A DNA stretch of 64,000 bases from Massilia eurypsychrophila (GTDB lineage Bacteria > Pseudomonadota > Gammaproteobacteria > Burkholderiales > Burkholderiaceae_D): positions 16,575-80,574 of the forward strand of contig NZ_PDOC01000020.1 of NCBI RefSeq assembly GCF_002760655.1, written 5' to 3'. The position numbers and the translations under genes were made by a program. The notes beneath the pieces are model-generated. The model made no database searches. It had not been told where the DNA came from and saw only the letters and a list, made by a program, of their open reading frames with translations. Positions within the stretch are counted from its first letter, which is position 1. Each line of letters begins with the position of its first letter. This document shows positions 36,438 to 46,470 of this stretch, piece after piece.

Positions 36438-37286
36438 ATGGCGCGCTGCCTGCTCGCCTGCCTTCCGATGATCGCCGTATCGGCGCATGCACAGGACCGC
36501 GACTCGCTCGTCGACCTCATCAACGACTACCGCGCTGATCCGGGCAGCTGCGAAGGCTGGGAGGTGGACCCGGTGGCGCCGCTGGCCCAGCATCGCGCGC
36601 TTGGCCGGCTGTACGTGGGGCGCGGCGCTTCGCTGCAGCAGGCGCTCGCGACGGCCGGCTACAGCGGCGCCCACGCCAAGGCGATCTACATCACCGGCCC
36701 GCGCGACGAGTACGCGGCAATGGACGCGTTCCAGCGGGCCTACTGCAAGATCCTGCTCAGCACAGAATTTACCGCCGTCGGCGCCGGGCGCAGCGGCGAC
36801 ACCTGGCAGGTCGTGTTCGCCCGCCCGGCAGCGCCGGCCCCGGTTGCCCGGCTGCCCGATGCGCGCAACACCAGCCAGATCCTGCTCGACGCCGTCAACC
36901 GCGCACGGTCCACCGATCGCAGCTGCGGCAACCGGCGCTTCGCCGCGGCGCCGGCGCTCACGCTCAACCCTTCGCTCGGTGCGGCTGCGCTGGCCCACAG
37001 CGTCGACATGGCGCGGCAGGGCTATTTCAGCCACCAGGGCAAGGATGGCAAGGAAGTCGAGCAGCGCGCGGTCCAGGCCGGCTATCGCTGGCGTGGCATC
37101 GGCGAGAACATCGCGCTGGGGCAAAGCACGCCGGAAGAAGCGATGGCCGGATGGCTCGCCAGTCCCGGCCACTGCGCCAACATCATGAACCGCTGGTTCA
37201 CCGAAATGGGCGCCGCCTTCGCCACCGGCGGCGGGCGCGACCGCTCGCGCGTCTACTGGACGCAAGTGTTCGGCCAGCCGAAGTAA
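36438..37286 (+). CDS. Secreted CAP-domain (SCP/PR-1) protein
   Basis: The ATG at 36438 gives a signal peptide (MARCLLACLPMIAVSAHA) and 282 residues; TTG codons at 36402 and 36291 are possible earlier starts and no ribosome-binding site is decisive. The C-terminal half is a CAP domain with LLDAVNRARS, the histidine in YFSHQGKDGKE, GENIALGQSTPEEAMAGWLA and SPGHCANIM. The N-terminal half (residues 20-135) looks like a divergent second copy (LVDLINDYRADPGSCEGW ... ALGRLYVGRGASLQQALATA) without the histidines. Function is unknown; bacterial CAP proteins are exported and some bind metals or lipids. Confidence 0.82.
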   Translation: MARCLLACLPMIAVSAHAQDRDSLVDLINDYRADPGSCEGWEVDPVAPLAQHRALGRLYVGRGASLQQALATAGYSGAHAKAIYITGPRDEYAAMDAFQRAYCKILLSTEFTAVGAGRSGDTWQVVFARPAAPAPVARLPDARNTSQILLDAVNRARSTDRSCGNRRFAAAPALTLNPSLGAAALAHSVDMARQGYFSHQGKDGKEVEQRAVQAGYRWRGIGENIALGQSTPEEAMAGWLASPGHCANIMNRWFTEMGAAFATGGGRDRSRVYWTQVFGQPK

Positions 37287-37365
37287 TTCGACCACAGGGC
37301 GTAAAATCGAGGCTGGCACGCACGCGATGCGTTTTACAGACTGATTGGCGCCCGAAGGCAATTCG

Positions 37366-39738
37366 TTGGATCAACTACAGCAAGGTTTTCTCCTCACCCG
37401 ACATTGGCGCGACACGCCCGCCGGCACCGAAGTCGAGTTCTGGCTGGCGACCGACGACGGTCCGCGCCAGGTCCGGCTGGCGCCGCATCCATCGGTGGCG
37501 TTCATCCCCGCCGAGCAGCGCGAGCAGGCCGAAGCGGTGCTGCTGGGCGAGCGCGGCGTCGAGCTGCGGCCGTTGGCGCTGAGCGACTTCCATCACCGCC
37601 CCGTGCTCGGCCTGTATTGCACCCAATACCGCCAGCTGATGAAGCTGGCCAAGCGATTGAAAGAATACGGCATCGACGTCTACGAATCCGACGTGCGCCC
37701 GCCCGAGCGCTACCTGATGGAGCGCTTCATCACCGCGCCGGTCTTCTTTGGCGGCCAGCCTGGTCCCGATGGCAAAGGCCCGTTGATCGACGGCCAATTG
37801 AAGCCTGCGCCGGGATACCGCCCGTCGCTCAAGCTCGTCTCGCTCGACATCGAGACCACCGCCCACGGCGACCTGTACTGCATCGGCCTGGAAGGCTGCG
37901 GCCAGCGCCAGGTCTACATGCTCGGCCCGCCCAACGGCAGCGACGAGCCGCTCGACTTCGACCTCGAATATTGCGACACCCGCGCGCAGTTGCTGCAGCG
38001 CCTCAACGAATGGATCGAGCGGCACGATCCTGACGCCATCATCGGCTGGAACGTGGTGCAGTTCGACCTGCGCGTGCTGCAGCGCCACGCCGAGCGCTAC
38101 AACGTGCCGCTGCGCTTCGGCCGCGACGGCAGCCCGATGGAGTGGCGCGAACACGGCGGCAGGCAAGGTCATTTCTTTGCCGCCGCCGCCGGCCGCCTGA
38201 TCATCGACGGCATCGACGCGCTCAAGTCGGCAACGTGGAGTTTTTCGTCGTTCTCGCTCGAACATGTATCGCAGACGCTGCTGGGCGAAGGCAAGTCGAT
38301 CGACAATCCATACCAGCGCATGGATGAAATCAACCGACGCTTCGCCGAAGACAAGCCGGCCCTGGCGCGCTACAACCTGAAAGACTGCGAGCTGGTCACG
38401 CGCATCTTCGCCAAGACGGAGCTGCTGACGTTTCTGCTGGAGCGCGCCAGCGTGACAGGCCTGGCCGCCGATCGCAGCGGCGGTTCGGTCGCCGCCTTCG
38501 AGCATTTATACATGCCGATGATGCACCGCCAGGGTTACGTGGCGCCGAACCTGGGCGACGTCGAAGGCGGCGACAGCCCCGGCGGCTTTGTCATGGATTC
38601 GCGGTCCGGGCTGTACGACTCGGTGCTGGTGCTCGATTACAAGAGCCTGTATCCGTCGATCATTCGCACCTTTCTGATCGACCCGGTGGGCCTGGTGGTG
38701 GGCACGCGCGACGATAACGATGCGCCGTCGGTGGAAGGCTTTCGCGGCGCGCGCTTTTCGCGCGACAAGCACTGCCTGCCGGCCATCGTCAAGCAGATCT
38801 GGGATGGACGCGATGCCGCAAAGCGCGAGCAGAACAAGCCGCTGTCGCAGGCGCTGAAGATCATCATGAATGCGTTCTATGGCGTGCTGGGGTCAAACGG
38901 CTGCCGCTTTTTCGATCCGCGGCTGGCGTCCTCGATTACCTTGCGCGGCCACGAGATCATGCACCATACGCGCAGGCTGATCGAAGAGAAGGGCTACCAG
39001 GTTATCTACGGCGATACCGATTCGACGTTTGTGTGGCTGCGCCACGCACACAGCGAGGAGGCCGCGGCGGAGATTGGCCGCGCGCTGGTCCGGCATGTCA
39101 ACGAATGGTTCGATCAGTACCTGCTTACGCAATTCGGACTGGAAAACGCGCTGGAGCTGCAATTCGAAACCCATTACCGGCGCTTTTTGATGCCGACGAT
39201 CCGCGGCTCGGAAGAGGGCAGCAAGAAACGCTACGCCGGCATGACGCGCAAAGCCGATGGCAGCGAGCAGATGATTTACAAGGGCCTGGAGACGGTGCGC
39301 AGCGACTGGACGCCGCTGGCGCAGCAATTCCAGCAAGCGCTGTATCTGCGCATATTCAAGGGCGAGCCGTATCAGGATTATGTGCGCGACTATGCGAGCC
39401 GCACCGTCAGCGGCGAACTCGACGAGCTGCTGGTGTATCGCAAGCGGCTGCGCCGGCCGCTCGACGACTACGAGCGCAACGTGCCGCCGCATGTGCGCGC
39501 GGCGCGCATCGCCGACGAATTCAATCGGCAGCAGGGAAGGCCGCTGCAATACCAGAACGGCGGCTGGATCCGCTACGTGATCACGCTGGCGGGGCCGGAG
39601 CCGCTGGAAGCGCGGCGCTCGCCGATCGACTACGAACATTACCTGTCGCGCCAGCTGCAGCCGGTCGCCGACGCCATCCTGCCATTCGTGCGCGACGATT
39701 TCACGGCGCTCACCAGCCAGCAGCAAACCCTGTTCTAG
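37366..39738 (+). CDS. polB: DNA polymerase II (family B)
   Basis: The TTG at 37366 has GAAGG eight bases upstream and yields 790 residues, close to the 783 of the E. coli enzyme. The 3'-5' exonuclease motif I is present ([13 protein letters not shown]). The polymerase motifs A ([15 protein letters not shown]), B ([15 protein letters not shown]) and C (IYGDTDSTF) are intact, so both activities should be functional. Pol II is an SOS-linked translesion and restart polymerase in Enterobacteria. I looked for a LexA box (CTGT-N8-ACAG) in the 80 bases upstream and saw none, so SOS control is not supported here. It stands alone between unrelated genes. Confidence 0.94.
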   Translation: MDQLQQGFLLTRHWRDTPAGTEVEFWLATDDGPRQVRLAPHPSVAFIPAEQREQAEAVLLGERGVELRPLALSDFHHRPVLGLYCTQYRQLMKLAKRLKEYGIDVYESDVRPPERYLMERFITAPVFFGGQPGPDGKGPLIDGQLKPAPGYRPSLKLVSLDIETTAHGDLYCIGLEGCGQRQVYMLGPPNGSDEPLDFDLEYCDTRAQLLQRLNEWIERHDPDAIIGWNVVQFDLRVLQRHAERYNVPLRFGRDGSPMEWREHGGRQGHFFAAAAGRLIIDGIDALKSATWSFSSFSLEHVSQTLLGEGKSIDNPYQRMDEINRRFAEDKPALARYNLKDCELVTRIFAKTELLTFLLERASVTGLAADRSGGSVAAFEHLYMPMMHRQGYVAPNLGDVEGGDSPGGFVMDSRSGLYDSVLVLDYKSLYPSIIRTFLIDPVGLVVGTRDDNDAPSVEGFRGARFSRDKHCLPAIVKQIWDGRDAAKREQNKPLSQALKIIMNAFYGVLGSNGCRFFDPRLASSITLRGHEIMHHTRRLIEEKGYQVIYGDTDSTFVWLRHAHSEEAAAEIGRALVRHVNEWFDQYLLTQFGLENALELQFETHYRRFLMPTIRGSEEGSKKRYAGMTRKADGSEQMIYKGLETVRSDWTPLAQQFQQALYLRIFKGEPYQDYVRDYASRTVSGELDELLVYRKRLRRPLDDYERNVPPHVRAARIADEFNRQQGRPLQYQNGGWIRYVITLAGPEPLEARRSPIDYEHYLSRQLQPVADAILPFVRDDFTALTSQQQTLF

Positions 39739-39881
39739 CGGCAGTTCACGTCGCTTTCGCCAGCAGGAAGCGCAGCACCTGAAGACTCGCGATCGGACAT
39801 TCGTCGTGCGGCGGCCGCGGCTTCATCGAATGGCGGAATCGAGTAAGATCGACCACTCACGCTTCTTACCAGACATTCAAC

Positions 39882-40958
39882 ATGAAAACCCAGAAAATCG
39901 CAGTGATCGCCGGCGACGGCATCGGCAACGAAGTCATGCCGGAGGGCTTGCGCGTGCTGCGCGCGGCCGCGCAAAAATTTAACCTCGCGCTCGAGTTCGT
40001 CACGATGGACTGGGCCAACTGCGACTACTACGTCAAGCACGGCCAGATGATGCCCGACGACTGGCGCCAGCAACTCGACGGCTGCGACGCCATCTATTTC
40101 GGCGCCGCCGGCATGCCGGACGTGGTGCCCGACCACATCTCGCTGTGGGGCTCGCTGCTCAAGTTCCGCCGCGAGTTCGACCAGTACGTCAACCTGCGCC
40201 CGGTGCGCCTGATGCCAGGCGTGCCGTGCCCGCTGGCCAACCGCACGCCCGGCGACATCGATTTCTACGTCGTGCGCGAAAACACCGAAGGCGAATACTC
40301 GTCCGTCGGCGGCATCATGTTCGAAGGCACCGACCGCGAAGTCGTCACGCAGGCCTCGATCTTCACGCGCAAGGGCACCGACCGCATCCTCAAGTACGCC
40401 TTCGACCTGGCGCAAAGCCGCCCGAAAAAGCACCTGACGTCGGCCACCAAATCGAACGGCATCTCGATCAGCATGCCTTACTGGGATTCGCGCGTGGAAA
40501 CGATGGCGCCGTCGTATCCGGAGGTGCGATGGGACAAGTACCACATCGACATCCTGTGCGCGCGCTTCGTGCTCTCGCCCGAGCGCTTCGACGTGGTGGT
40601 GGCGTCGAACCTGTTCGGCGATATCCTGTCCGACCTCGGCCCTGCCTGCACCGGCACGATCGGCATCGCGCCGTCGGCCAACCTCAATCCGGAGCGCAAC
40701 TTCCCGTCGCTGTTCGAACCGGTGCACGGCTCGGCGCCTGACATCTTCGGCAAGAACATCGCCAACCCGATCGGCATGATCTGGTCCGGCGCGATGATGC
40801 TCGACTTCCTCGGCAACGGCGACGCCGGCTACACGGCCGCGCACGATGCCATCCTCAAGGCCATCGAAGCGGTGCTGCTGCAGGGACCGACCACGCCCGA
40901 CCTCGGTGGTGGCGCGAATACAACGGAAGTTGGCAAAGCAATCGCCCTAGCACTATGA
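39882..40958 (+). CDS. ttuC: Tartrate dehydrogenase / D-malate dehydrogenase (decarboxylating)
   Basis: The 358-residue protein belongs to the isopropylmalate/isocitrate dehydrogenase fold. Visible are the N-terminal IAGDGIGNEV, the substrate loop YVNLRPVRLMPGV, VVRENTEGEYSS, the catalytic Lys/Tyr neighbourhood and the metal-binding VVASNLFGDILSDLG with EPVHGSAPDI for NAD. The details LPVR-like spacing and SLWGSLLKFRREFDQY match the TtuC/DmlA group acting on tartrate and D-malate rather than LeuB. No carboxylate transporter adjoins it directly, but a porin follows. A 16-base space before the ATG contains no strong ribosome-binding site. Confidence 0.88.
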   Translation: MKTQKIAVIAGDGIGNEVMPEGLRVLRAAAQKFNLALEFVTMDWANCDYYVKHGQMMPDDWRQQLDGCDAIYFGAAGMPDVVPDHISLWGSLLKFRREFDQYVNLRPVRLMPGVPCPLANRTPGDIDFYVVRENTEGEYSSVGGIMFEGTDREVVTQASIFTRKGTDRILKYAFDLAQSRPKKHLTSATKSNGISISMPYWDSRVETMAPSYPEVRWDKYHIDILCARFVLSPERFDVVVASNLFGDILSDLGPACTGTIGIAPSANLNPERNFPSLFEPVHGSAPDIFGKNIANPIGMIWSGAMMLDFLGNGDAGYTAAHDAILKAIEAVLLQGPTTPDLGGGANTTEVGKAIALAL

Positions 40959-40962
40959 CTTT

Positions 40963-40980
40963 ATAGCGCACTAGCGCTAT
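40963..40980. terminator. Inverted repeat after the tartrate dehydrogenase gene
   Basis: ATAGCGC-ACTA-GCGCTAT is a perfect seven-pair stem (eight with the flanking T/A) five bases after the stop codon. It lacks a T-run. It is best read as a weak terminator or a binding site. Confidence 0.5.
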
Positions 40981-41055
40981 ATCAAACGTTGTGCGCGCGG
41001 TCGCTTCCTAATCGGCGGCCGCTTGAACCACCGACATCCATTTCCGTCGAAAGAG

Positions 41056-41099
41056 GGTGACCCGTGGCGTCCCTGGGGACAGGGCCGTGATGGGTCGCC
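41056..41099 (+). promoter_or_regulatory. Strong composite hairpin in the porin leader
   Basis: GGTGACC (41056-41062) pairs with GGTCGCC (41093-41099) with one G-U, and CGTGGC (41063-41068) pairs with GCCGTG (41084-41089) with two G-U. A GTCCC/GGGAC core lies in the middle and a three-base bulge on the 3' side. It sits 54 bases before the porin ATG. It may be a regulatory leader structure or a terminator without T-run. Confidence 0.45.
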
Positions 41100-41153
41100 T
41101 CGCAGCCTCATCCTATTGATGCGGTGCTTTCTCTCGAAGAAAAGGATTGGGAC

Positions 41154-42236
41154 ATGAACAAGACCATCGTGGCAGCGGCGTTACTGGCCGCGAGTGCAGG
41201 CGGCGCATCGGCGCAGACCGGCCTGAGCATCTACGGCATAGTCGATGCCGGCTACGTTCGCGAAAGCGGCGGTGTGGCCGGCACAACCAACAAGATTTCC
41301 AGCGGCGTCGGCTCCTATTCGCGCATTGGCTTTCGCGGCACCGAGGACCTGGGCGGCGGCATGACCGCGCTGTTCCAGCTCGAATCGGGCTTCCGCGTCG
41401 ATACCGGCGAGCAGGACGCTGCCGGCAGCCTGTTCAACCGGCAGGCATTCGTGGGCCTGAAAACGCGGGCCGGCAACCTCACCATCGGCCGCCAGTACAC
41501 CCCGTGGCACCAGGCACTGGCGCAGGTTGGCGACCCGTGGGGCACCGGCTACGCGGGCGGAGCGAAGAACCTGTTTCCCGACTACGGCAGCAACGTCCGC
41601 ACCAGCAACACGGTGCAATACTCGGCGCCGCCGTTGATGGGATTTAACGCCGACATCGCATATGCCGCCGGCGAACAAGCGGGCGACAACAAGGCCGGTC
41701 GCCAGTTCGGCTTTTCGGTCGGCTACTCGCAGGGGCCGCTGAACGTGCGCGTTGCCTACAACAACAAGAACACCGACATCGCGGCCGCGCCCGGCGTCAC
41801 GCCGGTGGACCGCAGCGTCGGCACCAACCGGATGCTGGTGGCGAACTACGACTTCGGCGTTGCCAAGGCCTACTTCGCGTTCAGCAGGGACAAGGGTTTC
41901 AACAGCGCCCCGCTGGGCAACAACGCGAACCCGTATGGCGGCGTGCCGGCGACGGCGTCGACTGACGGCAACGAATTCCTCGTCGGCCTGACCGCGCCGC
42001 TGGTGGGCGGCACCGTGCTGGCAAGCTACATGCGCAAGAACGACAAGACCTTCTTCAACCAGGATGCGCGCTCCTGGGGCATCGGTTACCAGTATCCGCT
42101 GTCGAAGCGCACCCACGCGTACGTGGCCTACGGTGTTGTCAACAACAAGAACGGGGCAGGGTACACGGTGGCGAACAACACCGAGCCTGGCACGGGCGAC
42201 CGCGCTTTCAACCTGGGGGTGCGTCACTCGTTCTGA
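41154..42236 (+). CDS. Outer-membrane porin (Omp32/OmpC type)
   Basis: The ATG at 41154 is preceded by AAAGGA; an ATG ten codons earlier is less likely because it precedes the signal peptide (NKTIVAAALLAASAGGASA). The 360-residue product shows the beta-proteobacterial trimeric porin pattern: SIYGIVDAGYV at the N-terminus, RIGFRGTEDLGGGMTALFQL, LFNRQAFVGLKTRAGNLTIG and the C-terminal GDRAFNLGVRHSF with terminal Phe. It allows diffusion of small, often anionic solutes. It may serve the neighbouring carboxylate-catabolism genes. A long structured leader precedes it. Confidence 0.93.
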   Translation: MNKTIVAAALLAASAGGASAQTGLSIYGIVDAGYVRESGGVAGTTNKISSGVGSYSRIGFRGTEDLGGGMTALFQLESGFRVDTGEQDAAGSLFNRQAFVGLKTRAGNLTIGRQYTPWHQALAQVGDPWGTGYAGGAKNLFPDYGSNVRTSNTVQYSAPPLMGFNADIAYAAGEQAGDNKAGRQFGFSVGYSQGPLNVRVAYNNKNTDIAAAPGVTPVDRSVGTNRMLVANYDFGVAKAYFAFSRDKGFNSAPLGNNANPYGGVPATASTDGNEFLVGLTAPLVGGTVLASYMRKNDKTFFNQDARSWGIGYQYPLSKRTHAYVAYGVVNNKNGAGYTVANNTEPGTGDRAFNLGVRHSF

Positions 42237-42376
42237 ACGCAGTGTCTTTCCTGCGCGCTGGAGGGGAAGCGCACGCCTTTCTGTCAGCCGCTGTAACGTT
42301 ACACGAATGTCGAGGAAATCGAAGAGTTTTGTAGGATGGCCTGGTACAGACGTTAATCTGTTTAAGGACATTCGAC

Positions 42377-42652
42377 GTGAAACCTGAGATTCTTGTGTTG
42401 GCCGCCGGCTCTTCGGCGCAAGTGATGGCGCGCCTGGACGACGAGTTCACTTGCCACCACCTGTGGCAAGCCGCTGGGCCGCAGCAGGATAGCTTCCTGC
42501 GGCAAGTGGCGCCGGACGTGCGCGGCGTCTTCACCACCGGCACGGTGGGCATCACGGCCGCGCAGGTGGCCCAGCTGCAGGCGCTTGAAATTGTCGCCGT
42601 CCACGGCATCGGTGTCGATGCGGTAGACCTTGACGCCACGCGCGCGTACTAG
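42377..42652 (+). pseudogene. Truncated D-2-hydroxyacid dehydrogenase (N-terminal fragment)
   Basis: The 91 codons encode only the N-terminal substrate-binding lobe of a D-2-hydroxyacid dehydrogenase (KPEILVLAAGSSAQVMARL ... LEIVAVHGIGVDAVDLDATR). Family members continue here with the NAD-binding Rossmann domain and catalytic Arg, Glu and His, for a total of about 310 residues. The frame stops two codons after DATRA and none of the rest is found downstream, so about two thirds of the gene has been deleted. Glyoxylate or hydroxypyruvate reduction is the probable ancestral role. The fragment is followed by another broken gene. Confidence 0.8.
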
Positions 42653-42731
42653 GTTAAGTCATGCGACGACTGATGACTGGCCGCACGAGCCTGCATTGAG
42701 GTCGCGCTCTACCTCACACCCAGGAGACAAC

Positions 42732-43685
42732 ATGAACACCAAACAACTACTTTCAGCACTCATTGTGGGCCTGGCCCTGACTGCCGGCGTACAGCCGCTG
42801 GTTTCCCGGAAAAGCCGATCACCGTCATCGTGCCGTTCCCGCTAGGCGGCTCGTCGGACAGCATTGCGTGCGTCATCGGTCCGAAGGTCACGGCCAAACT
42901 TGGCCAGCCGTGGGTGGTGGAAAACCGGCCTGGCGCAACCGGCGCCATTGGCGCCGGCACGGTCAAGCGCGGCGCGCCGGACGGCTACACCTTGCTGGCC
43001 GCCTCGATCGCCGTATATTCAGTCAACCCGGTACTGCAGAAAAGCCTGGCGTACGATCCATCCAAGGACTTCGACTTGCTGACAGTCGCCGTGCGCGCGC
43101 CCATCGTGCTGGTGGCCAATCCGAACCTCCAGGCCAACAACATCGCCGAGATGATCGCGTACCTGAAGAAAAACCTGGCAAGGTGACCTTCGCCTCGTCC
43201 GGCAGCGGCAGTTCCGATCACCTGACTGCGGCGCTGTTCTGGCAAAAGAGCGGTACCAGCGGCTTGCACGTCCCGTACAAGGGCGGCGCGCCGGCGATCA
43301 CCGACCTGCTCGGTGGCCAGGTCGACGTCTCTTTCGTCAACATCAACACGGCGCTGCCTTACATGAAGGCGGGCAAGTTGAAAGTACTGGCGGTGACCGG
43401 CGAACGGCGTTCACCGATCCTGCCGCAGGTGCCGACGCTCGACGAAGCCGGCGTGCGCGGGGTAGACGTGTATTCGTGGCAGGCATTTGCAGCGCCGAAA
43501 GGGCTAAAGACGAAGCTGCACAGCGCCATTGTTTCTGCGGTCAACGAACCTGACATCAAGGCAAAACGGTCGAGCAGGGATTTGAAATTGTCGGCAATAC
43601 GCCGGAAGAGTTCGAGAAATTCCAGGCTGCCGAACTGGCACGCTGGAAAAACGTCATCGAAGTAGGGAAGATCTCGGTCGAGTAA
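42732..43685 (+). pseudogene. Bug/TctC solute-binding receptor with three frameshifts
   Basis: Read across three frames this is a complete Bug receptor. The signal peptide is MNTKQLLSALIVGLALTAGV. A frameshift near 42805 follows, then PEKPITVIVPFPLGGSSDSI and ENRPGATGAIGAG. A second frameshift near 43177 is followed by GKVTFASSGSGSSDHLTAAL and YKGGAPAITDLLGGQVDVSF. A third near 43562 is followed by TVEQGFEIVGNTPEEFEKFQ and the end VIEVGKISVE. A few codons are also missing near APKGLKTKL. Bug proteins capture carboxylates for TctAB transporters. Together with the preceding fragment this marks a decaying carboxylate-uptake locus. Confidence 0.85.
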
Positions 43686-43817
43686 TCCCCGTCGCTGCCG
43701 CTGTCGCCAGCCGTGCTGGCGACGCGGCCTTCGTCATGGCCGTTTGCCAGCCGCGCGTGCGACGAACAGACGCTTCACCACCAGTGCAGCGTGCGAACGA
43801 ACCGTTATAGACTACGG

Positions 43818-44057
43818 TTAGCCCTTGGCGGCAAGTGCGCGGAGCAGTTCCGGATTGACCGAGTCCATGCTGGCGCTCATGCGATAGAGTTTCCAGAGGT
43901 TCGGGCCGGTGTCGGCGGCTGCCGCGACAACTGGCTTGGCCACCGTGATTGCCTTGGCAGGGGCCTTCGGCGCGGCGAACATGGCGGACAGGAAAGTCGA
44001 AGCAGCAGCGAACAGCGAGTGACCGTGGACAGGAAGGTTTGCGGTAGTTGTCGTCAT
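43818..44057 (-). CDS. Small hypothetical protein (79 aa), Ala/Pro-rich with a conserved-looking C-terminus
   Basis: The minus-strand ATG has GAGGAACC eight bases upstream. The peptide reads MTTTTANLPVHGHSLFAAAS, an Ala/Lys/Pro linker, and a C-terminal helix (NLWKLYRMSASMDSVNPELL) that looks selected rather than random. I do not recognise a family. It stands alone between the decayed Bug gene and the glucarate operon promoter, facing away from the latter. Confidence 0.6.
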   Translation of the reverse strand: MTTTTANLPVHGHSLFAAASTFLSAMFAAPKAPAKAITVAKPVVAAAADTGPNLWKLYRMSASMDSVNPELLRALAAKG

Positions 44058-44219
44058 TTTCGGTTCCTCATTAATTTGTTGGCGTAGATCCAGTATGGGT
44101 ACGCACGACCTCCAATGCCAATTTCAAGTTCTCATAAGCATTATTCACAAGCCGAATGAGGCGATCGAGTTAAGCGGGCGGTTCGATAACAGTTATGCGC
44201 CAAACATATCAATCAGCGG

Positions 44220-44248
44220 TTGCGCTAATCGGTCGGCCTGACTATACT
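44220..44248 (+). promoter_or_regulatory. Sigma-70 promoter of the glucarate operon
   Basis: TTGCGC (44220-44225), a 17-base spacer and TATACT (44243-44248) give a good housekeeping promoter. The predicted transcription start is near 44255, 35 bases before the gudD ATG and at the edge of the palindromic operator. Confidence 0.6.
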
Positions 44249-44256
44249 TTCACTAT

Positions 44257-44269
44257 GTTGTACGACAAC
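44257..44269. promoter_or_regulatory. Palindromic operator overlapping the gudD transcription start
   Basis: GTTGT-ACG-ACAAC is a perfect palindrome of the general FadR-type form (TTGT...ACAA) placed at about +2 to +14 of the predicted transcript. It would be well placed for repression by the GntR/FadR regulator encoded at the end of the operon. Confidence 0.55.
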
Positions 44270-44289
44270 GGATCACTTCGGAGAGCGCG

Positions 44290-45633
44290 ATGTCCAGCAC
44301 CCAAGCGCAAGGCGCCCCTACCGTCACCGACATGCGTGTCGTGCCCGTGGCCGGCCGCGACAGCATGCTGCTCAACCTCAGCGGCGCCCACGGTCCTTAC
44401 TTCACGCGCAACGTCGTGATCCTGACCGACAGCGCCGGCAACACCGGCGTCGGCGAAGTCCCCGGCGGCGAGCCAATCCGCAAGACGCTCGACGACGCGC
44501 GCCAGCTGATCGTCGGACAGTCGATCGGCAACTACCAGGGCCTGCTCAACAAGGTGCGCGAGACCTTCCGCGACCGCGATGCGGGCGGGCGCGGCCTGCA
44601 GACTTTCGACCTGCGCGTCACCATTCACGCGGTCACCTCGATCGAATCGGCGCTGCTCGACCTGCTCGGCAAATTCCTCGACGTGCCGGTCTGCGCGCTG
44701 CTCGGCGAGGGCCAGCAGCGCGAGCAGGTCGAAATGCTCGGCTACCTGTTCTACATCGGCGACCGCGGCGCCACCGACCTCGACTACGCCACCGATCCGG
44801 ACGAGCCGAACGACTGGCTGCGCCTGCGCCACGAAAAAGCGATGACGCCCGAAGTGGTGGTGCGCCTGGCCGAAGCGTCGTACGCGCGCTACGGCTTCAA
44901 GGACTTCAAGCTCAAGGGCGGCGTGCTGCGCGGCGACGCCGAGATCGAGGCGGTCACCGCGCTGGCCGAGCGCTTCCCCGATGCGCGCGTCACGCTCGAC
45001 CCAAACGGCGCCTGGTCGCTGAAGGAAGCGATCCGCCTGTGCCGCGGCCAGGACCACGTGCTGGCCTACGCCGAAGACCCGTGCGGCGCCGAAAACGGCT
45101 ACTCCGGTCGCGAGGTGATGGCCGAGTTTCGCCGCGCCACCGGCTTGCGCACCGCCACCAACATGATCGCCACCGACTGGCGCGAACTGGGCCACGCGAT
45201 CCAGCTGCAGGCGGTCGACATCCCGCTGGCCGACCCGCACTTCTGGACCATGCAAGGTTCCGTGCGCGTGGCGCAGATGTGCCACGAGTGGGGCCTGACC
45301 TGGGGTTCGCACTCGAACAACCACTTCGACATTTCGCTGGCGATGTTCACCCAGGTCGGCGCCGCCGCGCCGGGGAGAATCACCGCGCTCGACACCCACT
45401 GGATCTGGCAGGACGGCCAGCGCCTGACCAAGGAGCCACTGCAGATCGTCGGCGGCATGATAGCCGTGCCGAAAAAGCCGGGCCTCGGCGTCGAGATCGA
45501 CATGGACGCGCTGGAAGCGGCGCACCAGCTGTATCTGGCCAAGGGCCTCGGCGTGCGCAACGACGCGATCGCGATGCAGTTCTTCTTCCCCGGCTGGAAA
45601 TTCGATAACAAGCGTCCCAGCTTCGACCGCTAG
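44290..45633 (+). CDS. gudD: D-glucarate dehydratase
   Basis: The 447 residues match glucarate dehydratase of the enolase superfamily throughout. There is [20 protein letters not shown] at the start, the KxK base motif in FKDFKLKGG, metal ligands in [15 protein letters not shown] and ATNM, and the His-Asp dyad in [15 protein letters not shown]. It removes water from D-glucarate (and L-idarate) to give 5-keto-4-deoxy-D-glucarate. The ribosome-binding site GGAGAG is six bases upstream. It is the first gene of a four-gene operon with aldolase, reductase and kinase, which together complete conversion to 2-phosphoglycerate and pyruvate. Confidence 0.95.
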   Translation: MSSTQAQGAPTVTDMRVVPVAGRDSMLLNLSGAHGPYFTRNVVILTDSAGNTGVGEVPGGEPIRKTLDDARQLIVGQSIGNYQGLLNKVRETFRDRDAGGRGLQTFDLRVTIHAVTSIESALLDLLGKFLDVPVCALLGEGQQREQVEMLGYLFYIGDRGATDLDYATDPDEPNDWLRLRHEKAMTPEVVVRLAEASYARYGFKDFKLKGGVLRGDAEIEAVTALAERFPDARVTLDPNGAWSLKEAIRLCRGQDHVLAYAEDPCGAENGYSGREVMAEFRRATGLRTATNMIATDWRELGHAIQLQAVDIPLADPHFWTMQGSVRVAQMCHEWGLTWGSHSNNHFDISLAMFTQVGAAAPGRITALDTHWIWQDGQRLTKEPLQIVGGMIAVPKKPGLGVEIDMDALEAAHQLYLAKGLGVRNDAIAMQFFFPGWKFDNKRPSFDR

Positions 45634-45676
45634 CATTTCCGATTGTGTTCCTCTCACCGCTCAAGGAAACCAGACC

Positions 45677-46447
45677 ATGACCATGCCGATCAACGAATTC
45701 AAGCGCGCCATCGCGGCGGGCCAGCTGCAGCTCGGGCTGTGGTCCGGCCTGTCGAATAACATCACCGTCGAAGTGCTGGCCAATTCCGGCTTCGACTGGC
45801 TGCTGCTCGACACCGAGCATTCGCCCAACGAGCTGCCGATGGTGCACTCGCAGCTGCAGGCGATCTCGCAAGGCATGGCGCATCCGATCGTGCGCCCGCC
45901 GTGGAACGACACCGTCACCATCAAGCGCTACCTCGACGTCGGCGTGCAGACCTTGCTGATCCCGTTCGTCCAGGATGCCGACGAGGCGCGCAATGCCGTC
46001 GCGGCGACGCGCTATCCGCCGCGCGGCGTGCGCGGCTACTCGGCGGCGGCGCGCGCATCCGACTACGGCCGCGTGAAGGACTATCCGAACCGCTGCGAAG
46101 AACACCTGTGCGTGCTGCTGCAGGTCGAAACGCCGCAGGCGCTGGCTAACATCGAAGCCATCGCCGCGGTCGACGGCGTCGACGGCATCTTCATCGGACC
46201 GGGCGACCTGTCGGCGTCGATGGGCTTCATCGGCCAGCCGATGCATCCCGAGGTGGTCGCCGCGATCGAAGACGCGGTGGCGCGCATCCTCGCCTGCGGC
46301 AAGGCCGCCGGTATCCTGGTCGGCGACGAAGCGCTGGCCCGCCGCTACATCGAGATCGGCTGCACCTTTGTCGCAGTCGGCAGCGACATCGGCATCCTGG
46401 CGCGTGGCGCCGAGGCGCTGGCCGCCAAGTTCAAGACCGCTACCTGA
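45677..46447 (+). CDS. garL: 2-keto-3-deoxy-D-glucarate aldolase (HpcH/HpaI family)
   Basis: The 256-residue protein has the class II pyruvate-aldolase signature: [52 protein letters not shown], the [13 protein letters not shown] loop, metal ligands Glu in [10 protein letters not shown] and Asp in [10 protein letters not shown]. It cleaves keto-deoxy-glucarate to pyruvate and tartronate semialdehyde. Similar enzymes act on 4-hydroxy-2-oxo-heptanedioate (HpaI), but the operon context with gudD fixes the role as GarL. AAGGAA lies before the ATG; an ATG two codons later is an alternative. Confidence 0.92.
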   Translation: MTMPINEFKRAIAAGQLQLGLWSGLSNNITVEVLANSGFDWLLLDTEHSPNELPMVHSQLQAISQGMAHPIVRPPWNDTVTIKRYLDVGVQTLLIPFVQDADEARNAVAATRYPPRGVRGYSAAARASDYGRVKDYPNRCEEHLCVLLQVETPQALANIEAIAAVDGVDGIFIGPGDLSASMGFIGQPMHPEVVAAIEDAVARILACGKAAGILVGDEALARRYIEIGCTFVAVGSDIGILARGAEALAAKFKTAT

Positions 46448-46470
46448 TACACCAACAAAGGAGAAACAAC

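Noticed and set aside
37287..37365. LexA (SOS) box upstream of polB
   Set aside because: No CTGT-N8-ACAG or close variant is present; one expected from the enterobacterial gene is not seen.
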